From assembly GCF_001462205.1 (NCBI RefSeq), contig NZ_LKIR01000070.1:1-32710 (forward strand): 32,710 nucleotides of DNA. Reading direction: 5' to 3'. Shown one piece after another: positions 1-8,790 of this stretch (within the stretch, counting starts at the first letter, position 1; each line of letters starts with the position of its first letter). The notes under the pieces are model-generated. The model was not told the origin of the DNA. It was given only the letters and a program-made list of their open reading frames with translations, and made no database searches. A program made the translations under genes and the position numbers. The stretch is from Haloparvum sedimenti. Lineage in GTDB: Archaea; Halobacteriota; Halobacteria; Halobacteriales; Haloferacaceae.

Positions 1-123
1 GGGTGGTGCCGTCCCGATCAACAGGACCTGCAACAGACACAGAAACACCATCTTCTGACAGAAAAATGGAACAACGCACGTAGTAGACCCAGTATCGCTG
101 TCGCTCGGAAATCGCTCCATACG
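1..123. other. Short non-coding left edge
   Basis: I find no gene in this stretch. It is visibly richer in A and T than the rest of the window. Read on the minus strand it lies just downstream of the flippase-like gene and contains a run of five T at 66-62, which could end transcription of that operon; this is inference, since no strong stem precedes it. The change in composition may mark the edge of a different region to the left, which cannot be judged from 123 bases. Confidence 0.4.
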
Positions 124-1152
124 CTACTCCTCGACTGAATCCGCATCCAGATCGAGCGCCATCGAGGGGTACCAGCCGGCCACGGCGGGCAGGTAGACGC
201 CGAGGAAGCGGTCGACGAGGATGGCCGACACCGCGGCCGCCTCCGGGACGCCGAGCGCGACGAACACCACCGTCGTCGTCGCCTCGGTGACGCCGATGCC
301 GCCGGGCGTCAGCGGCAGCAGGGTGACGCTGTAGGCCGCGACCAGATACAGCGGCAGCAGGGCCGCGGGCTCGAAGGGCGCGCCGAACGCGGCGAGCAGG
401 ACCAGCACGCGGAGACCGGGCGCGAGCACCGAGAAGACGGTCCATCCGGCGGCGTACTTGCCCCAGAGCCCGGGGTCGACCGCGAGCCGGCGGAAGGAGG
501 CGCTCGCGGCCGCGGTGAACTCCCGCAGCCCCGCGACGCGCTCCGCGGCCGCGGCGCCGATCCGCGGAATCCGCCGCGCGAGCGCCGCGAGCGCGTCCAC
601 GAGCCGGTCGAGCAAGGTGAGGTTGACCCCGGCCAGAAGCACCGCGCCGCCGGCCGCGAGGTAGAGCCCGGTCGAGAGCGCGAGCAGGATCAGGACCCCG
701 GCGGAGAGTCGCGGCGCGGCGGCCGCCACCCCGACGGCGGCCACGACGCCGTACAGCACCGCGTAGATCCCGGTGTGGACGCCCGAGACCGAGGCCCCGT
801 CGGCGTAGGACATCCCGGTCCGGCTCCGCAGGACGAACGGCGCCGCCACGCGGCCGGAGAGCCGCGAGGGGAGCAGTTGGTTGAGGAAGTAGACCGTCAG
901 GTCGACGCTCGCGGCCGCGCGGAACGACGCCGCGCCGACCCGCGCCATCAGCACCTGCCAGGTGTAGAACCGCGCGAGCAGGCCGACGACCGAGACGCCG
1001 AGCACGACCGCGATCTCGGCGGGACCGAGGCGCCCGAGGAGGCCGAGCACCTCGCCGAAGCGCACCTGCGTCGACACCCACGCGAGCGCCGCGAGCCCGA
1101 GCCCGTACTGGAGCGCGGCGACCGCCAGATCGCGGGGGGAGCGGTCCGCCAC
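124..1152 (-). CDS. Flippase-like integral membrane protein (lysylphosphatidylglycerol synthase TM domain family)
   Basis: This 342-residue protein is almost entirely hydrophobic, with about eight predicted membrane segments and a short acidic tail. The pattern (Arg-rich loops, the GGIGVTEA-type motif near residue 285, a late DRFLGVYLP segment) fits the PF03706 flippase-like family. That family also forms the C-terminal half of haloarchaeal AglD and is thought to act on lipid carriers in the membrane. The start is a GTG one base after the stop of the deacetylase gene, so the two are co-transcribed and probably translationally coupled. It is the last gene of the four-gene minus-strand operon. 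The glycan-lipid role comes from the neighbours; the exact substrate is unknown. Confidence 0.8.
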   Translation of the reverse strand: MADRSPRDLAVAALQYGLGLAALAWVSTQVRFGEVLGLLGRLGPAEIAVVLGVSVVGLLARFYTWQVLMARVGAASFRAAASVDLTVYFLNQLLPSRLSGRVAAPFVLRSRTGMSYADGASVSGVHTGIYAVLYGVVAAVGVAAAAPRLSAGVLILLALSTGLYLAAGGAVLLAGVNLTLLDRLVDALAALARRIPRIGAAAAERVAGLREFTAAASASFRRLAVDPGLWGKYAAGWTVFSVLAPGLRVLVLLAAFGAPFEPAALLPLYLVAAYSVTLLPLTPGGIGVTEATTTVVFVALGVPEAAAVSAILVDRFLGVYLPAVAGWYPSMALDLDADSVEE

Positions 1153-1153
1153 G

Positions 1154-2047
1154 CTACGCCTCCCCGTGGTCCGATTCGTCCGTCCCCCCGCCCGCCGATC
1201 CGGTCCGGCTCCCGCCGCCGAGCCCGGCGTCCGCGAGCACGTCCTCGCAGGCGACGAACGAGAACTCCGTCGAGAGGATGCGCTCGACCGCGCGCCGCAT
1301 CCAGTCGCCGGTCCTGACGTACACTCGCTTCGGAACGCCCTCGACGGCCGGGAGGTCGACGAACTCCCACGGGTGGACGTACAGCACGGGCGCGATCCCC
1401 CGGCGCGCGAGCAGGCGCATCCCGAGGATCGCGTACCGGACGCCGAAGAAGCGCAGCCACGTCCCCGTCAGCGGGAGCCCGATACCGGGGAACACCGCGG
1501 TCGGCACCTCCGCGAGGTCGGCCGACGCCGTCGGGTCGACCGCCGTCGCGGGCGCGGGCCGGTGGAGGTCGTACTCGCCGCCGTACCAGCCGGGAATCCG
1601 CCGGCAGGAGACGACGCTCGCGTCGTAGGCGTAGCCGGCCGCGTCGAGCGCCGCGAAGTGGCCGTCCCCGAAGTCGAACGCCGGCGCGCGAAAGCCCGCG
1701 ACCGACGCGCCCGTGACGGCTTCGAGTCGCTCCTTCGACCGGACGAGCTCCTCGCGGCGCTCGTCGGGCGAGAGGTCGGTCAGCAGGCGGTGGGTGTGCG
1801 TGTGCGAGCCCACCTCGTGGCCGGCGTCGACGAACGCGCCGACCGCGCCGGGGTGCTCCTCGGCCACCTCGGAGACGACGAACGCCGTCGTCCGGGCGTC
1901 GTGGCGCGCGAACGCCTCTCGGAGGAACCGCGCACCCTCCAGTCCGACGCTCGGGTCGTCGAGGGTCCCCGAGGCGTTCCTGTACGCGGGCGTGTGTCTG
2001 AACAGCTCCACGTCGACCGAGAGGACGGCTCGGCGGGCGTCACTCAT
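1154..2047 (-). CDS. Polysaccharide deacetylase family protein
   Basis: The protein has 297 residues from the ATG at 2047. An upstream in-frame extension exists but is low-complexity Ala/Thr and lies inside the preceding gene, so I rejected it. The NodB-like carbohydrate esterase fold is supported by an N-terminal VLSVDVE motif with the catalytic/metal Asp, a HEVGSHTHTH motif that supplies the two metal-binding His, and a late YVHPWEF motif. Family members remove N-acetyl groups from sugars. There is no signal peptide or membrane segment, so it probably acts in the cytoplasm on a nucleotide- or lipid-linked precursor. The start overlaps the end of the DUF2304 gene by 8 bp. Confidence 0.87.
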   Translation of the reverse strand: MSDARRAVLSVDVELFRHTPAYRNASGTLDDPSVGLEGARFLREAFARHDARTTAFVVSEVAEEHPGAVGAFVDAGHEVGSHTHTHRLLTDLSPDERREELVRSKERLEAVTGASVAGFRAPAFDFGDGHFAALDAAGYAYDASVVSCRRIPGWYGGEYDLHRPAPATAVDPTASADLAEVPTAVFPGIGLPLTGTWLRFFGVRYAILGMRLLARRGIAPVLYVHPWEFVDLPAVEGVPKRVYVRTGDWMRRAVERILSTEFSFVACEDVLADAGLGGGSRTGSAGGGTDESDHGEA

Positions 2048-2537
2048 GGTCGTCGCTGTGGTCGCCGCGGGCGTCGCGGTCGCCGCGGTCGCCGCGATCA
2101 TCGCGACCCCCGGCCGCTTCCAGTTCGGCGTCAAGCAGGCTCAGGCGCTCGTTCAGCCGGGAGACGCGGTCGTACAGCCGCCCGATGCGGTTGAGCAGGT
2201 AGATGACCAGCGCGAACAGCGTCAGGTTGGAGACCACGAGGATGGCTCGCGCGCGCAGCTCCAGTCCGAGCAGACGCGCCACGAGGTCGAACGCGCCCGG
2301 GAACAGCGCCACGAAGACGAGCCCGCCCCCCACCGCGACCGAGAGGACGAACACCGCGACCGCCTCCCGGCCCTTCCGGACGAGGAAATAGCCGTTCGCG
2401 AGGAACAGCAGGCCGACGAGCAGCGCGGCGACGTTGACCAGCGAGTAGTCGAACGTACCGAGCACCGCCGGAGCGCCGGCGGTGACGGGAGCGTCGAGCG
2501 TGACGAGAGCGCCGGTCGTTGCGAGGGTGTCGATCAT
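2040..2537 (-). CDS. DUF2304 family membrane protein
   Basis: The protein has 165 residues, starting at the ATG five bases after the stop of the glycosyltransferase gene. It has three hydrophobic segments (about residues 29-48, 54-75 and 84-108), then a predicted coiled coil (RLYDRVSRLNERLSLLDAEL) and a very charged Gly/Asp/Arg/His tail. DUF2304 proteins are commonly encoded next to GT2 glycosyltransferases and are presumed membrane partners. The gene sits inside a much longer open frame on the same strand that is an artefact of high GC. No enzymatic role is known. Confidence 0.75.
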   Translation of the reverse strand: MIDTLATTGALVTLDAPVTAGAPAVLGTFDYSLVNVAALLVGLLFLANGYFLVRKGREAVAVFVLSVAVGGGLVFVALFPGAFDLVARLLGLELRARAILVVSNLTLFALVIYLLNRIGRLYDRVSRLNERLSLLDAELEAAGGRDDRGDRGDRDARGDHSDDHE

Positions 2538-2542
2538 GGGAG

Positions 2543-3217
2543 TCACCGGAACAGCAGGACGCGCAGCACCACGTCGGTCATGCGGAGCGGGTAGAGGACG
2601 AACGTGTCCAGCGTGAACTGCGAGTCGCCCTCCTCGCGGGTCGGCATCGCGACGGACACCTCCGTGATGCGCTGGTCGCGTTTGGCGGCGTCGAGCGTCT
2701 GCTCGACCGCCCAGTGTCTGTCCGATCGGTGGAGGATCTCGGCCAGCGCGTCGACGCGGTAGACGCGGAAGCCGCTGGTCACGTCCGTGATGTCGACGCC
2801 GCCGAGCACGTTCACGACGTTGGTGAAGAAGCTGATCCCGAGCCGTCGGACGAAGCCGTACTCCTCGAAGCTCTCGTTGAGGTAGCGGCTCGCGATCACC
2901 ATGTCCGCGTCCGCGGCCGCCTCCATGAGCCGCGGGATGTGGGCGGGGTCGTGTTGGCCGTCCCCGTCCACCTGCACCACGAAGTCGTAGTCGTTGCGGA
3001 TCGCGTACTGGTAGCCGGTCCTGACCGCGCCGCCGACGCCCGTGTTGAACACGTGCTCGACGACGGTCGCGCCGTGCTCGCGGGCGACCGCGGCGGTCGC
3101 GTCGCTGGACCCGTCGTCGACGACGACCACCTCGTCGACGTGTTCGCTCGTGCCCTCGATCACGGGGCCGACCGTCTCGGCCTCGTTGTACGCGGGGAGG
3201 ACGGCTACGGTTCGCAC
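2543..3217 (-). CDS. GT2 family glycosyltransferase (dolichol-phosphate mannosyltransferase type)
   Basis: The protein has 224 residues with the GT-A fold signatures VLPAYNEAETVG, VVDDGSSD and a DGDGQHDP metal/nucleotide motif. It resembles DPM1-like enzymes that move a sugar from a nucleotide donor to a polyprenyl phosphate. It lacks the C-terminal membrane helices of larger relatives. I chose the GTG at 3217 because a TATA-like TTCATAAG element (minus strand, about 3250-3243) lies 25-30 bp upstream, as expected for a leaderless transcript. A longer frame starting with the GTG at 3244 would overlap that promoter. It is the first gene of the operon running down to 124. Confidence 0.87.
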   Translation of the reverse strand: MRTVAVLPAYNEAETVGPVIEGTSEHVDEVVVVDDGSSDATAAVAREHGATVVEHVFNTGVGGAVRTGYQYAIRNDYDFVVQVDGDGQHDPAHIPRLMEAAADADMVIASRYLNESFEEYGFVRRLGISFFTNVVNVLGGVDITDVTSGFRVYRVDALAEILHRSDRHWAVEQTLDAAKRDQRITEVSVAMPTREEGDSQFTLDTFVLYPLRMTDVVLRVLLFR

Positions 3218-3242
3218 GTGCCCGAGAGAACCCGCGGCCCGC

Positions 3243-3251
3243 ACTTATGAA
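3243..3251 (-). promoter_or_regulatory. TATA-like box of the glycan operon
   Basis: On the minus strand the sequence reads TTCATAAGT, centred about 29 bp before the GTG at 3217. It fits a haloarchaeal core promoter driving a leaderless mRNA. It lies in the 175-bp divergent spacer shared with the hydrolase gene starting at 3393, whose own promoter is much less clear. Confidence 0.5.
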
Positions 3252-3392
3252 TGTCGTTCGCGGGAGGGCGCCGCGGCCGCCGCGACCGCACGAAGGAGGT
3301 GGCGCCGGACCGGCCGCGGCGGCCCCCGACCGCCGACCGTCGCTCGCCCGCACGACGAAAGCGACTTGTGAGTCGGCGCGGTCGGTCCCGAC

Positions 3393-4949
3393 ATGAGCAG
3401 AACGGTCGTCGTCGGGCTCGACGGGTCGAACTGGCGCTTGCTCGAGCCGTGGCTCGACGACGGCACCCTTCCGAACCTCGCCGCCCTCCGCGAGGAGAGC
3501 TCGTGGGCCGAGACCGAGAGCTGCCTCCCGCCGGTCACTTTCCCGAACTGGAAGTGCTACTCGTCGGGCAAGAACCCCGGTAAGTTCGGCGTCTACTGGT
3601 TCGAGCGCGTCGATCTGGCCGCCGGCGAGATCGAGGTGACCAACGGCGCGGACTTCGAGACGCTCGAGCTCTGGAACTACCTCAACGACGAGGGGAAGCG
3701 CGCGGGCGTGGTCAACATGCCCACCATGTACCCGCCTCGCGACATCGACGGGCCCGTCGTCGCCGGCGGCCCCGACGCCGTCGAGGGCGAGTACCGCTCC
3801 ATCAGCGGCGGCTACGCCACCCCCGAGGGGCTCGCCGACGACCTCGAAGAACGCTTCGACTACCGCGTCCACCCCGACCCCCTCCTCTCCTCCAACGAGG
3901 AGACCGGCGCGGAGGTCGACGCCATCCTCGACCTCCTCGAGAAGCGCTTCGAGGTCGCGCTCGCTCTGCTGGAAGAGGAGGACCTCGAGTTCGTCCACGT
4001 CACGCTGTTCTACCTCAACGTGCTCCAGCACTTCTTCTGGAACGACGAGCCGACGAAGCGCGCCTACGAGATCGTCGACGAGTGGGTGGGCCGGATCGAC
4101 GAGATGGACGAGACGAACCTGGTGATCATGTCCGATCACGGCTGTGCCCCCACGACGACGGAGTTCTACGTGAACGAGTGGCTGGCCGAGAACGGCTACC
4201 AGACGCGGTCGACGAGCGTCGATAGCGTGCTCCAGAAGGTGGGGATCGACCGGGAGAACGTGCTCGCGGCCGCGAAGGCGGTGGGAGCGGTCGACCTCCT
4301 CGCGACGGTCGTCCCCGAGCGGCTCCAGCAGCTCGTCCCTCAGAGCGCGGGCCTCAAGCGGGACAGAAAACTCGAGGCGATGGACCTCGCGGAGACGAAG
4401 GCGGTCGCGAGCGGGCAGGGACCGATCTACCTCAACCCCGCCTTCGACACGGAGGCGGTCCGCGAGGAGCTGATCGCGGACCTGAAAGCGGTCGCGGACG
4501 ACCACGGCCCGCTGTTCGACGGGGTGTACCGCGCGGAGGAGGTGTACGAGGGTCCCCATCTCGGCGAGTCGGACGCGCCCGCGGTCGTGGTCGACCAGCG
4601 CGACGGCGTCCACGTGAACGACGGCGTCGGCGGCGGCGACGTGCTCGCCGGCCCGGACCGCTGGCGCGCCGAGAACACCCGCAACGGCCTCTTCCTCGCC
4701 AGCGGCCCCGACTTCCAGCACCGCGGCGAACTCGAGCAGATCAGCATCACGGACATGGCCCCGACCCTGCTCGGGGCCGCCGGCTGTGCCGTCCCCACCG
4801 ACATGGACGGCGACGTGCTCCCCATCCTCGCGGGCGAAAAGGCCGAAACCGTCGAAACGCGCGACCCCCTCTCGCCCGACGCGGCCGCGACCGACCGCGA
4901 CACCGACGGCGTCGAGAACCGACTCAAACAGCTCGGCTACATGGAGTAG
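3393..4949 (+). CDS. Alkaline phosphatase superfamily hydrolase (type I phosphodiesterase/nucleotide pyrophosphatase-like)
   Basis: The protein has 518 residues. The N-terminus VVVGLDGSNW supplies a metal-binding Asp, followed by the conserved LPNL segment and a catalytic-region motif PPVTFPNWKCYSSGKNPG with the nucleophile Ser/Thr candidates. A VIMSDHGC motif holds the second Asp-His metal pair, and a further His is in a late FLASGPDFQHRGEL-like stretch. Members cleave phosphodiester or phosphomonoester bonds using two metals. There is no signal peptide or membrane helix, so it is probably cytoplasmic. It sits between two polyprenyl-type glycosyltransferases, which hints at a role with sugar- or lipid-phosphates. 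The substrate cannot be read from sequence. Confidence 0.85.
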   Translation: MSRTVVVGLDGSNWRLLEPWLDDGTLPNLAALREESSWAETESCLPPVTFPNWKCYSSGKNPGKFGVYWFERVDLAAGEIEVTNGADFETLELWNYLNDEGKRAGVVNMPTMYPPRDIDGPVVAGGPDAVEGEYRSISGGYATPEGLADDLEERFDYRVHPDPLLSSNEETGAEVDAILDLLEKRFEVALALLEEEDLEFVHVTLFYLNVLQHFFWNDEPTKRAYEIVDEWVGRIDEMDETNLVIMSDHGCAPTTTEFYVNEWLAENGYQTRSTSVDSVLQKVGIDRENVLAAAKAVGAVDLLATVVPERLQQLVPQSAGLKRDRKLEAMDLAETKAVASGQGPIYLNPAFDTEAVREELIADLKAVADDHGPLFDGVYRAEEVYEGPHLGESDAPAVVVDQRDGVHVNDGVGGGDVLAGPDRWRAENTRNGLFLASGPDFQHRGELEQISITDMAPTLLGAAGCAVPTDMDGDVLPILAGEKAETVETRDPLSPDAAATDRDTDGVENRLKQLGYME

Positions 4950-5030
4950 CGGGGCGTCCCGCGAGAGCGACAAAAGGTGCCGAGATCGCGAGACTGTGCC
5001 GTTCCGGGCACGGCCGTCGCGGTAAACCGT

Positions 5031-5040
5031 ATACTTAACC
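5031..5040 (+). promoter_or_regulatory. TATA-like box upstream of the AglJ-like gene
   Basis: The sequence ATACTTAACC is centred about 30 bp before the ATG at 5065 in an otherwise GC-rich 115-bp spacer. It indicates that the glycosyltransferase has its own leaderless promoter and is not simply read through from the hydrolase gene. Confidence 0.5.
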
Positions 5041-5064
5041 ACCCGGGCGGGCGACGGGCCGGTA

Positions 5065-5991
5065 ATGACGAGTCGCGACGACGTGTGCGTCCTCCTGCCG
5101 ACCTACAACGAGGCCGCGACCATCGCGGACGTGGTCGAGGGCTACCGGGCGGAGGGGCTGGAGAACGTCCTCGTGATCGACGGCGGGTCGGGGGACGACA
5201 CCCGCGAGCGGGCCGCCGAGGCGGGCGCGCGCGTCGTCGAGCAGTCCGGCGACGGGAAGGGACAGGCGATCCGGGAGGCGGTCCGGGAGCACGTCGACGC
5301 CGACTACGTGCTGATGGCCGACGCGGATGCGACCTACGACGCCGCCGACGCCGACGTGATGCTCGAGCCCCTGCTGGCGGGCGAGGCCGAACACGTGATC
5401 GGCGACCGGTTCGCGGACATGCGGGAAGGCGCGATGACCCGACTCAACCGGATCGGCAACCGGCTCATCAACGGCGCCTTCCGACTGATCCACGGCGAGG
5501 ACTACGGCGACATCCTCTCGGGGTACCGCGCGTTCACCCGCGAGTCGTTCCAGCATCTCACGCTGAGCGCCGAGGGGTTCGGCATCGAGACCGAGATGGC
5601 CGTCGAGTGCGTCAAACACGACGTGCCGGTCGCGGTCGTCCCCATCACCTACCGCCCGCGCCCCTCCGGGTCGGACACGAACCTCAACCCCGTCCGCGAC
5701 GGCGGGATCATCTTCCTGGAGCTGTTCCGCAAGGCGAAGACGAACAACCCCCTGTTCTACTTCGGGAGCGTCGGCGCGGCGTCGACGACCGCCGGCCTGT
5801 CCGTGGCCGCCTACGTGCTCTACGACTGGCTCGCGTACGGCATCGGCCACCAGATCCTCGCGATCGTCGCGGCCGCCGGCGTCCTGTTGGGCTTCCAGCT
5901 GCTGATGTTCGGCTTCCTCGCGGACATGATGCTGTCGCTCCACCGCGAGCAGATCCGGCGGCTGGACGGACAGCGGGACGGCGGGGGCTGA
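5065..5991 (+). CDS. aglJ: AglJ-like dolichol-phosphate glycosyltransferase
   Basis: The protein has 308 residues. The N-terminal GT2 domain (about 1-220) shows VCVLLPTYNEA, VIDGGSGDDT, a DADATYDAAD metal/nucleotide motif, GDRFADM and SGYRAF. Two C-terminal hydrophobic helices (about residues 233-255 and 265-290) anchor it in the membrane. Order, length and motifs match haloarchaeal AglJ, which adds the first hexose to dolichol phosphate in S-layer protein N-glycosylation. The remaining agl genes are not in this window, so assignment to that pathway rests on similarity recalled from memory and on the adjacent glycan genes. It could instead be a paralogue acting on another polyprenyl-phosphate glycan. 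Confidence 0.75.
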   Translation: MTSRDDVCVLLPTYNEAATIADVVEGYRAEGLENVLVIDGGSGDDTRERAAEAGARVVEQSGDGKGQAIREAVREHVDADYVLMADADATYDAADADVMLEPLLAGEAEHVIGDRFADMREGAMTRLNRIGNRLINGAFRLIHGEDYGDILSGYRAFTRESFQHLTLSAEGFGIETEMAVECVKHDVPVAVVPITYRPRPSGSDTNLNPVRDGGIIFLELFRKAKTNNPLFYFGSVGAASTTAGLSVAAYVLYDWLAYGIGHQILAIVAAAGVLLGFQLLMFGFLADMMLSLHREQIRRLDGQRDGGG

Positions 5992-6024
5992 GAACGAAAC
6001 GGCGCGACGGAAAGCGGGTACAGA

Positions 6025-6717
6025 CTAGTCGTCGCCGTCGGAGACGGTGACCTGCGCCTCGCGGATCACCTTCTCGCCGAGCTCGTAGCCCGGCTGGTAC
6101 ACCTCGTGGACCGTCCCCTCGGGCTGGTCGCTCTCGACGCGGAGCATCACCTGATGGCGCGTCGGGTCGACCTCGGCGCCCGGCTCCGGCTCGATGGGCT
6201 CGACGCCCTCCTCCTCCAGCACGCGGTCGAACTCCTCCAGCGTGGACTCGACGCCCGGCCGGATGTCCGCGCCCTCCTCCTGGTCGAGCGCACGGATCAG
6301 GTTGTCGCGGACGGGGACGATACGCTCCACGAGGTCCTCGGCCGCGCGCTCCTTGATCTGCTCCTGTTTCCGCTGCTGACGCTGCTTGTAGTTCTGGAAG
6401 TCCGCCTTCGATCGCTTCAGCCGGCCCTCGAGGTCCTCGACGGTCTCCTCCGCCTCGGCGAGCTCGGCCTCCAGCTCCGTCACGCCCGCCTCGAGGTCCG
6501 CGACCGCGGCCGCGAGCTCCTCGTCGTGGGCCGCGACCCGGTCCGCGAGGGGCGTCTCGCTCGCGGCGTCGCCCGCCGCCGCATCCTCCTCCGCCGCACC
6601 GTTCGCGTCGGCCGGTTCCTCGGCGGCGGCCCCCGCGGCGCTCGCCGCGTCCCCGGCCGCGCCCGATTCGTCGTTCGGCGCCTCGACCTCGACGTCGACG
6701 GCGTCGTCGTCGCTCAT
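6025..6717 (-). CDS. grpE: Nucleotide exchange factor GrpE
   Basis: The protein has 230 residues. The first 80 or so are low-complexity Ala/Asp/Glu/Gly. A long coiled coil follows (about 80-140, ending RLKRSKADFQNYKQRQQR), then the GrpE core with LIRALDQEEGADIRPGVESTLEEF and the C-terminal signature (HQVMLRVESDQPEGTVHEVYQPGYELGEKVIREAQVTV). GrpE drives ADP release from DnaK. The ATG at 6717 is preceded by a TTAAGG box 28 bp upstream; an upstream in-frame extension would run over that promoter. dnaK, usually beside grpE, is not adjacent on either side here. Confidence 0.95.
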   Translation of the reverse strand: MSDDDAVDVEVEAPNDESGAAGDAASAAGAAAEEPADANGAAEEDAAAGDAASETPLADRVAAHDEELAAAVADLEAGVTELEAELAEAEETVEDLEGRLKRSKADFQNYKQRQQRKQEQIKERAAEDLVERIVPVRDNLIRALDQEEGADIRPGVESTLEEFDRVLEEEGVEPIEPEPGAEVDPTRHQVMLRVESDQPEGTVHEVYQPGYELGEKVIREAQVTVSDGDD

Positions 6718-6740
6718 GTGCGAGGGGAGGCCCGCGCCGG

Positions 6741-6830
6741 GCTTAAGGCTTGCAGAACGCCGCGGCGGGGGTTCGCTTCCCACGGCCGCGTTCCGATCGC
6801 CGCTGTCGCGTTCCGCCGGCTTATAAGCCC
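6741..6830. promoter_or_regulatory. Divergent promoter region between grpE and menD
   Basis: Two AT-rich boxes stand out in a 134-bp GC-rich spacer. GCTTAAGGCT at 6741-6750 is about 28 bp from the grpE ATG on the minus strand. TTATAAGCC at 6821-6829 is about 27 bp from the menD ATG on the plus strand. Both spacings fit leaderless haloarchaeal transcription. Confidence 0.55.
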
Positions 6831-6851
6831 GCGACCCCCGAACGGGAACCA

Positions 6852-8693
6852 ATGACCGCACCGAACCGGAACACGCTGTGGGCGTCCGCTATCGTCGAGG
6901 AGCTCGCTCGCGCGGGCGTCTCCGCGGCGGTGGTCTCGCCGGGGAGCCGCTCGACGCCGCTCACGACGGCGCTGGCTCGCCACGAGGACGTACACGTCTT
7001 CTCCCAGCTGGACGAGCGCTCCGCGGCCTTCTTCGCGCTCGGCCGCGCGCGGCGGACGGGCGAGGTGACGCCGCTGGTCTGCACCTCCGGCACCGCCGCC
7101 GCGAACTATCACCCCGCCATCGTGGAGGCGGACGAGGCGCGCGTCCCGATGCTGGCGCTGACCGCCGACCGCCCGCCGGAGCTGCGCGACTCCGGCGCCA
7201 ACCAGACCGTCGACCAGGAGAAGCTCTACGGCGACGCCGTCCGGTACTACAAGGACCTGCCCGAGCCGGCCGCCGACGAGCGCGCACTGAAGTCCGTCCG
7301 CACGACGGTCGCCCGAGCGCTCGCGACCGCGGAGGGCGCCGAGGCCGGCCCGGTCCACCTCAACGTCCCGTTCGCCAAGCCGCTCGAGCCGACGCCGGTG
7401 GCGGGCGACGTGCCCGCGGATCTGGACCCCGAGGCCGCCGCGGGCCGCGACGGCCCCTACGTCTCCCGCCACGCCGGCGTTCCCGAGCTCGACGACCGCG
7501 CCCTCCGCGAGCTCGCGAGCGCGCTCGAGGCCGACCGCGGGCTGATCGTCGCCGGCCCCGCGGACCCGCCGGGGCTCGACGCGGAGGCGGTCACCGCGCT
7601 GTCGCACGCGACCGGCTTCCCGGTCCTCGCCGACCCCCTCTCGGGCGTCCGGTTCGGCGGCCACACCCGCGTCGCGCCCGTGATCGGCGGCTACGACGCC
7701 TACCTCTCGCCGGACCTGACCGAGGCGGACGCGTTCCCGAACCCCGAGGTCGTCGTCCGGCTCGGCGCCTCGCCGACCTCGAAGAACCTCCGCAAGTACC
7801 TCGCGGCGACGGACGCTGACCAGTACGTCGTCGACCCCGCGGGCGCGTGGCGCGAGGCCGAGTTCGCAGCGACCGATCTGGTGGTCGCGGAGCCTTCGCG
7901 GCTCTGCGGTCGGCTCTCTCGACTGCTCCCGGGCGGCGGGGACGCCGACTGGCGCGCGCAGTGGGAGGACGCGGACGCCGCGGCGTTCGACGTGCTGGAG
8001 GAGGACGACGCGGACGCCGCTCCCGACGCGTTCCTCGAGGGGCGCGTCCTCGAAACCGTGGTCGAGGAGTCGCCCGATCCGGCGACGCTGTTCGTCTCGA
8101 ACTCCATGCCCGTCCGCGATCTGGACCGGTTCGCCGCCCCGTCGACGAAGTCGATAACCGCGCTCGGGAATCGCGGCGCCTCCGGCATCGACGGCATCGT
8201 CTCGACGGCGCTCGGCGCCGGCTCCGCGACCACCGACGACCTCACGCTCGTGACGGGCGACATCGCGCTCTACCACGACTCGAACGGCCTGCTTGCGCTC
8301 GACCGCTGCGAGGTGGACGCGACGGTCGTCGCGATAAATAACGACGGCGGCGGCATCTTCCACAAGCTCCCCGTCGAGGCGTTCGACCCGCCGTTCACCG
8401 AGCAGTTCAAGACGCCACACGGCATCGACTTCGAACCCCTCTCGGCGCTGTACGACGTGGAGTTCGCGCGGGTCGACGCGCGGGGCGGAACGGCCGACGA
8501 CGGGGAGAACGACGACGCGGCCGGGGACGCGCTGGCCCCCGACGAGGCGACCGCGGCCCTCCGCGACGCCCTCGCGACCGCCCGCGAGGAGCCCGGCAGC
8601 CATCTGATCGAGGTGCGGACCGACGCCGAGGCGAGCCACCGGGCGCGCGAGGCGCTGCGGGAGCGCGTGGGCGAGCGGGTTCGTGAGGAGTGA
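6852..8693 (+). CDS. menD: 2-succinyl-5-enolpyruvyl-6-hydroxy-3-cyclohexene-1-carboxylate synthase
   Basis: The protein has 613 residues. It is a thiamine-diphosphate enzyme that joins isochorismate and 2-oxoglutarate in menaquinone synthesis. The N-terminal domain has VVSPGSRSTPLTTAL and FSQLDERSAAFFALG. The early substrate region has CTSGTAAANYHPAIVEA and LTADRPPELRDSGANQTVDQ. The C-terminal ThDP domain has SNSMPVRDLD, GNRGASGIDG and NNDGGGIFHKLPVE. The start at 6852 is fixed by a TATA box at 6821. An insert rich in Asp/Ala (about residues 540-565) near the C-terminus is a typical haloarchaeal spacer. The other men genes are not adjacent. Confidence 0.95.
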   Translation: MTAPNRNTLWASAIVEELARAGVSAAVVSPGSRSTPLTTALARHEDVHVFSQLDERSAAFFALGRARRTGEVTPLVCTSGTAAANYHPAIVEADEARVPMLALTADRPPELRDSGANQTVDQEKLYGDAVRYYKDLPEPAADERALKSVRTTVARALATAEGAEAGPVHLNVPFAKPLEPTPVAGDVPADLDPEAAAGRDGPYVSRHAGVPELDDRALRELASALEADRGLIVAGPADPPGLDAEAVTALSHATGFPVLADPLSGVRFGGHTRVAPVIGGYDAYLSPDLTEADAFPNPEVVVRLGASPTSKNLRKYLAATDADQYVVDPAGAWREAEFAATDLVVAEPSRLCGRLSRLLPGGGDADWRAQWEDADAAAFDVLEEDDADAAPDAFLEGRVLETVVEESPDPATLFVSNSMPVRDLDRFAAPSTKSITALGNRGASGIDGIVSTALGAGSATTDDLTLVTGDIALYHDSNGLLALDRCEVDATVVAINNDGGGIFHKLPVEAFDPPFTEQFKTPHGIDFEPLSALYDVEFARVDARGGTADDGENDDAAGDALAPDEATAALRDALATAREEPGSHLIEVRTDAEASHRAREALRERVGERVREE

Positions 8694-8790
8694 GAAGCCG
8701 AGGGACGGCCCAGTGAAGGTGCCGGGAGCCGGCGCTCGGTGAACCCCACGCGCGACGCGGGGAGCACTCGCGCGACCGGCGCTCCATACT

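Noticed and set aside
2040-5042. A 1000-codon open frame on the minus strand
   Set aside because: Most of it lies antisense to the hydrolase gene and in a different frame within the GT2 gene. Its sequence is repetitive Arg/Val/Asp typical of GC-rich antisense frames. Only the last 165 codons (DUF2304) are real.
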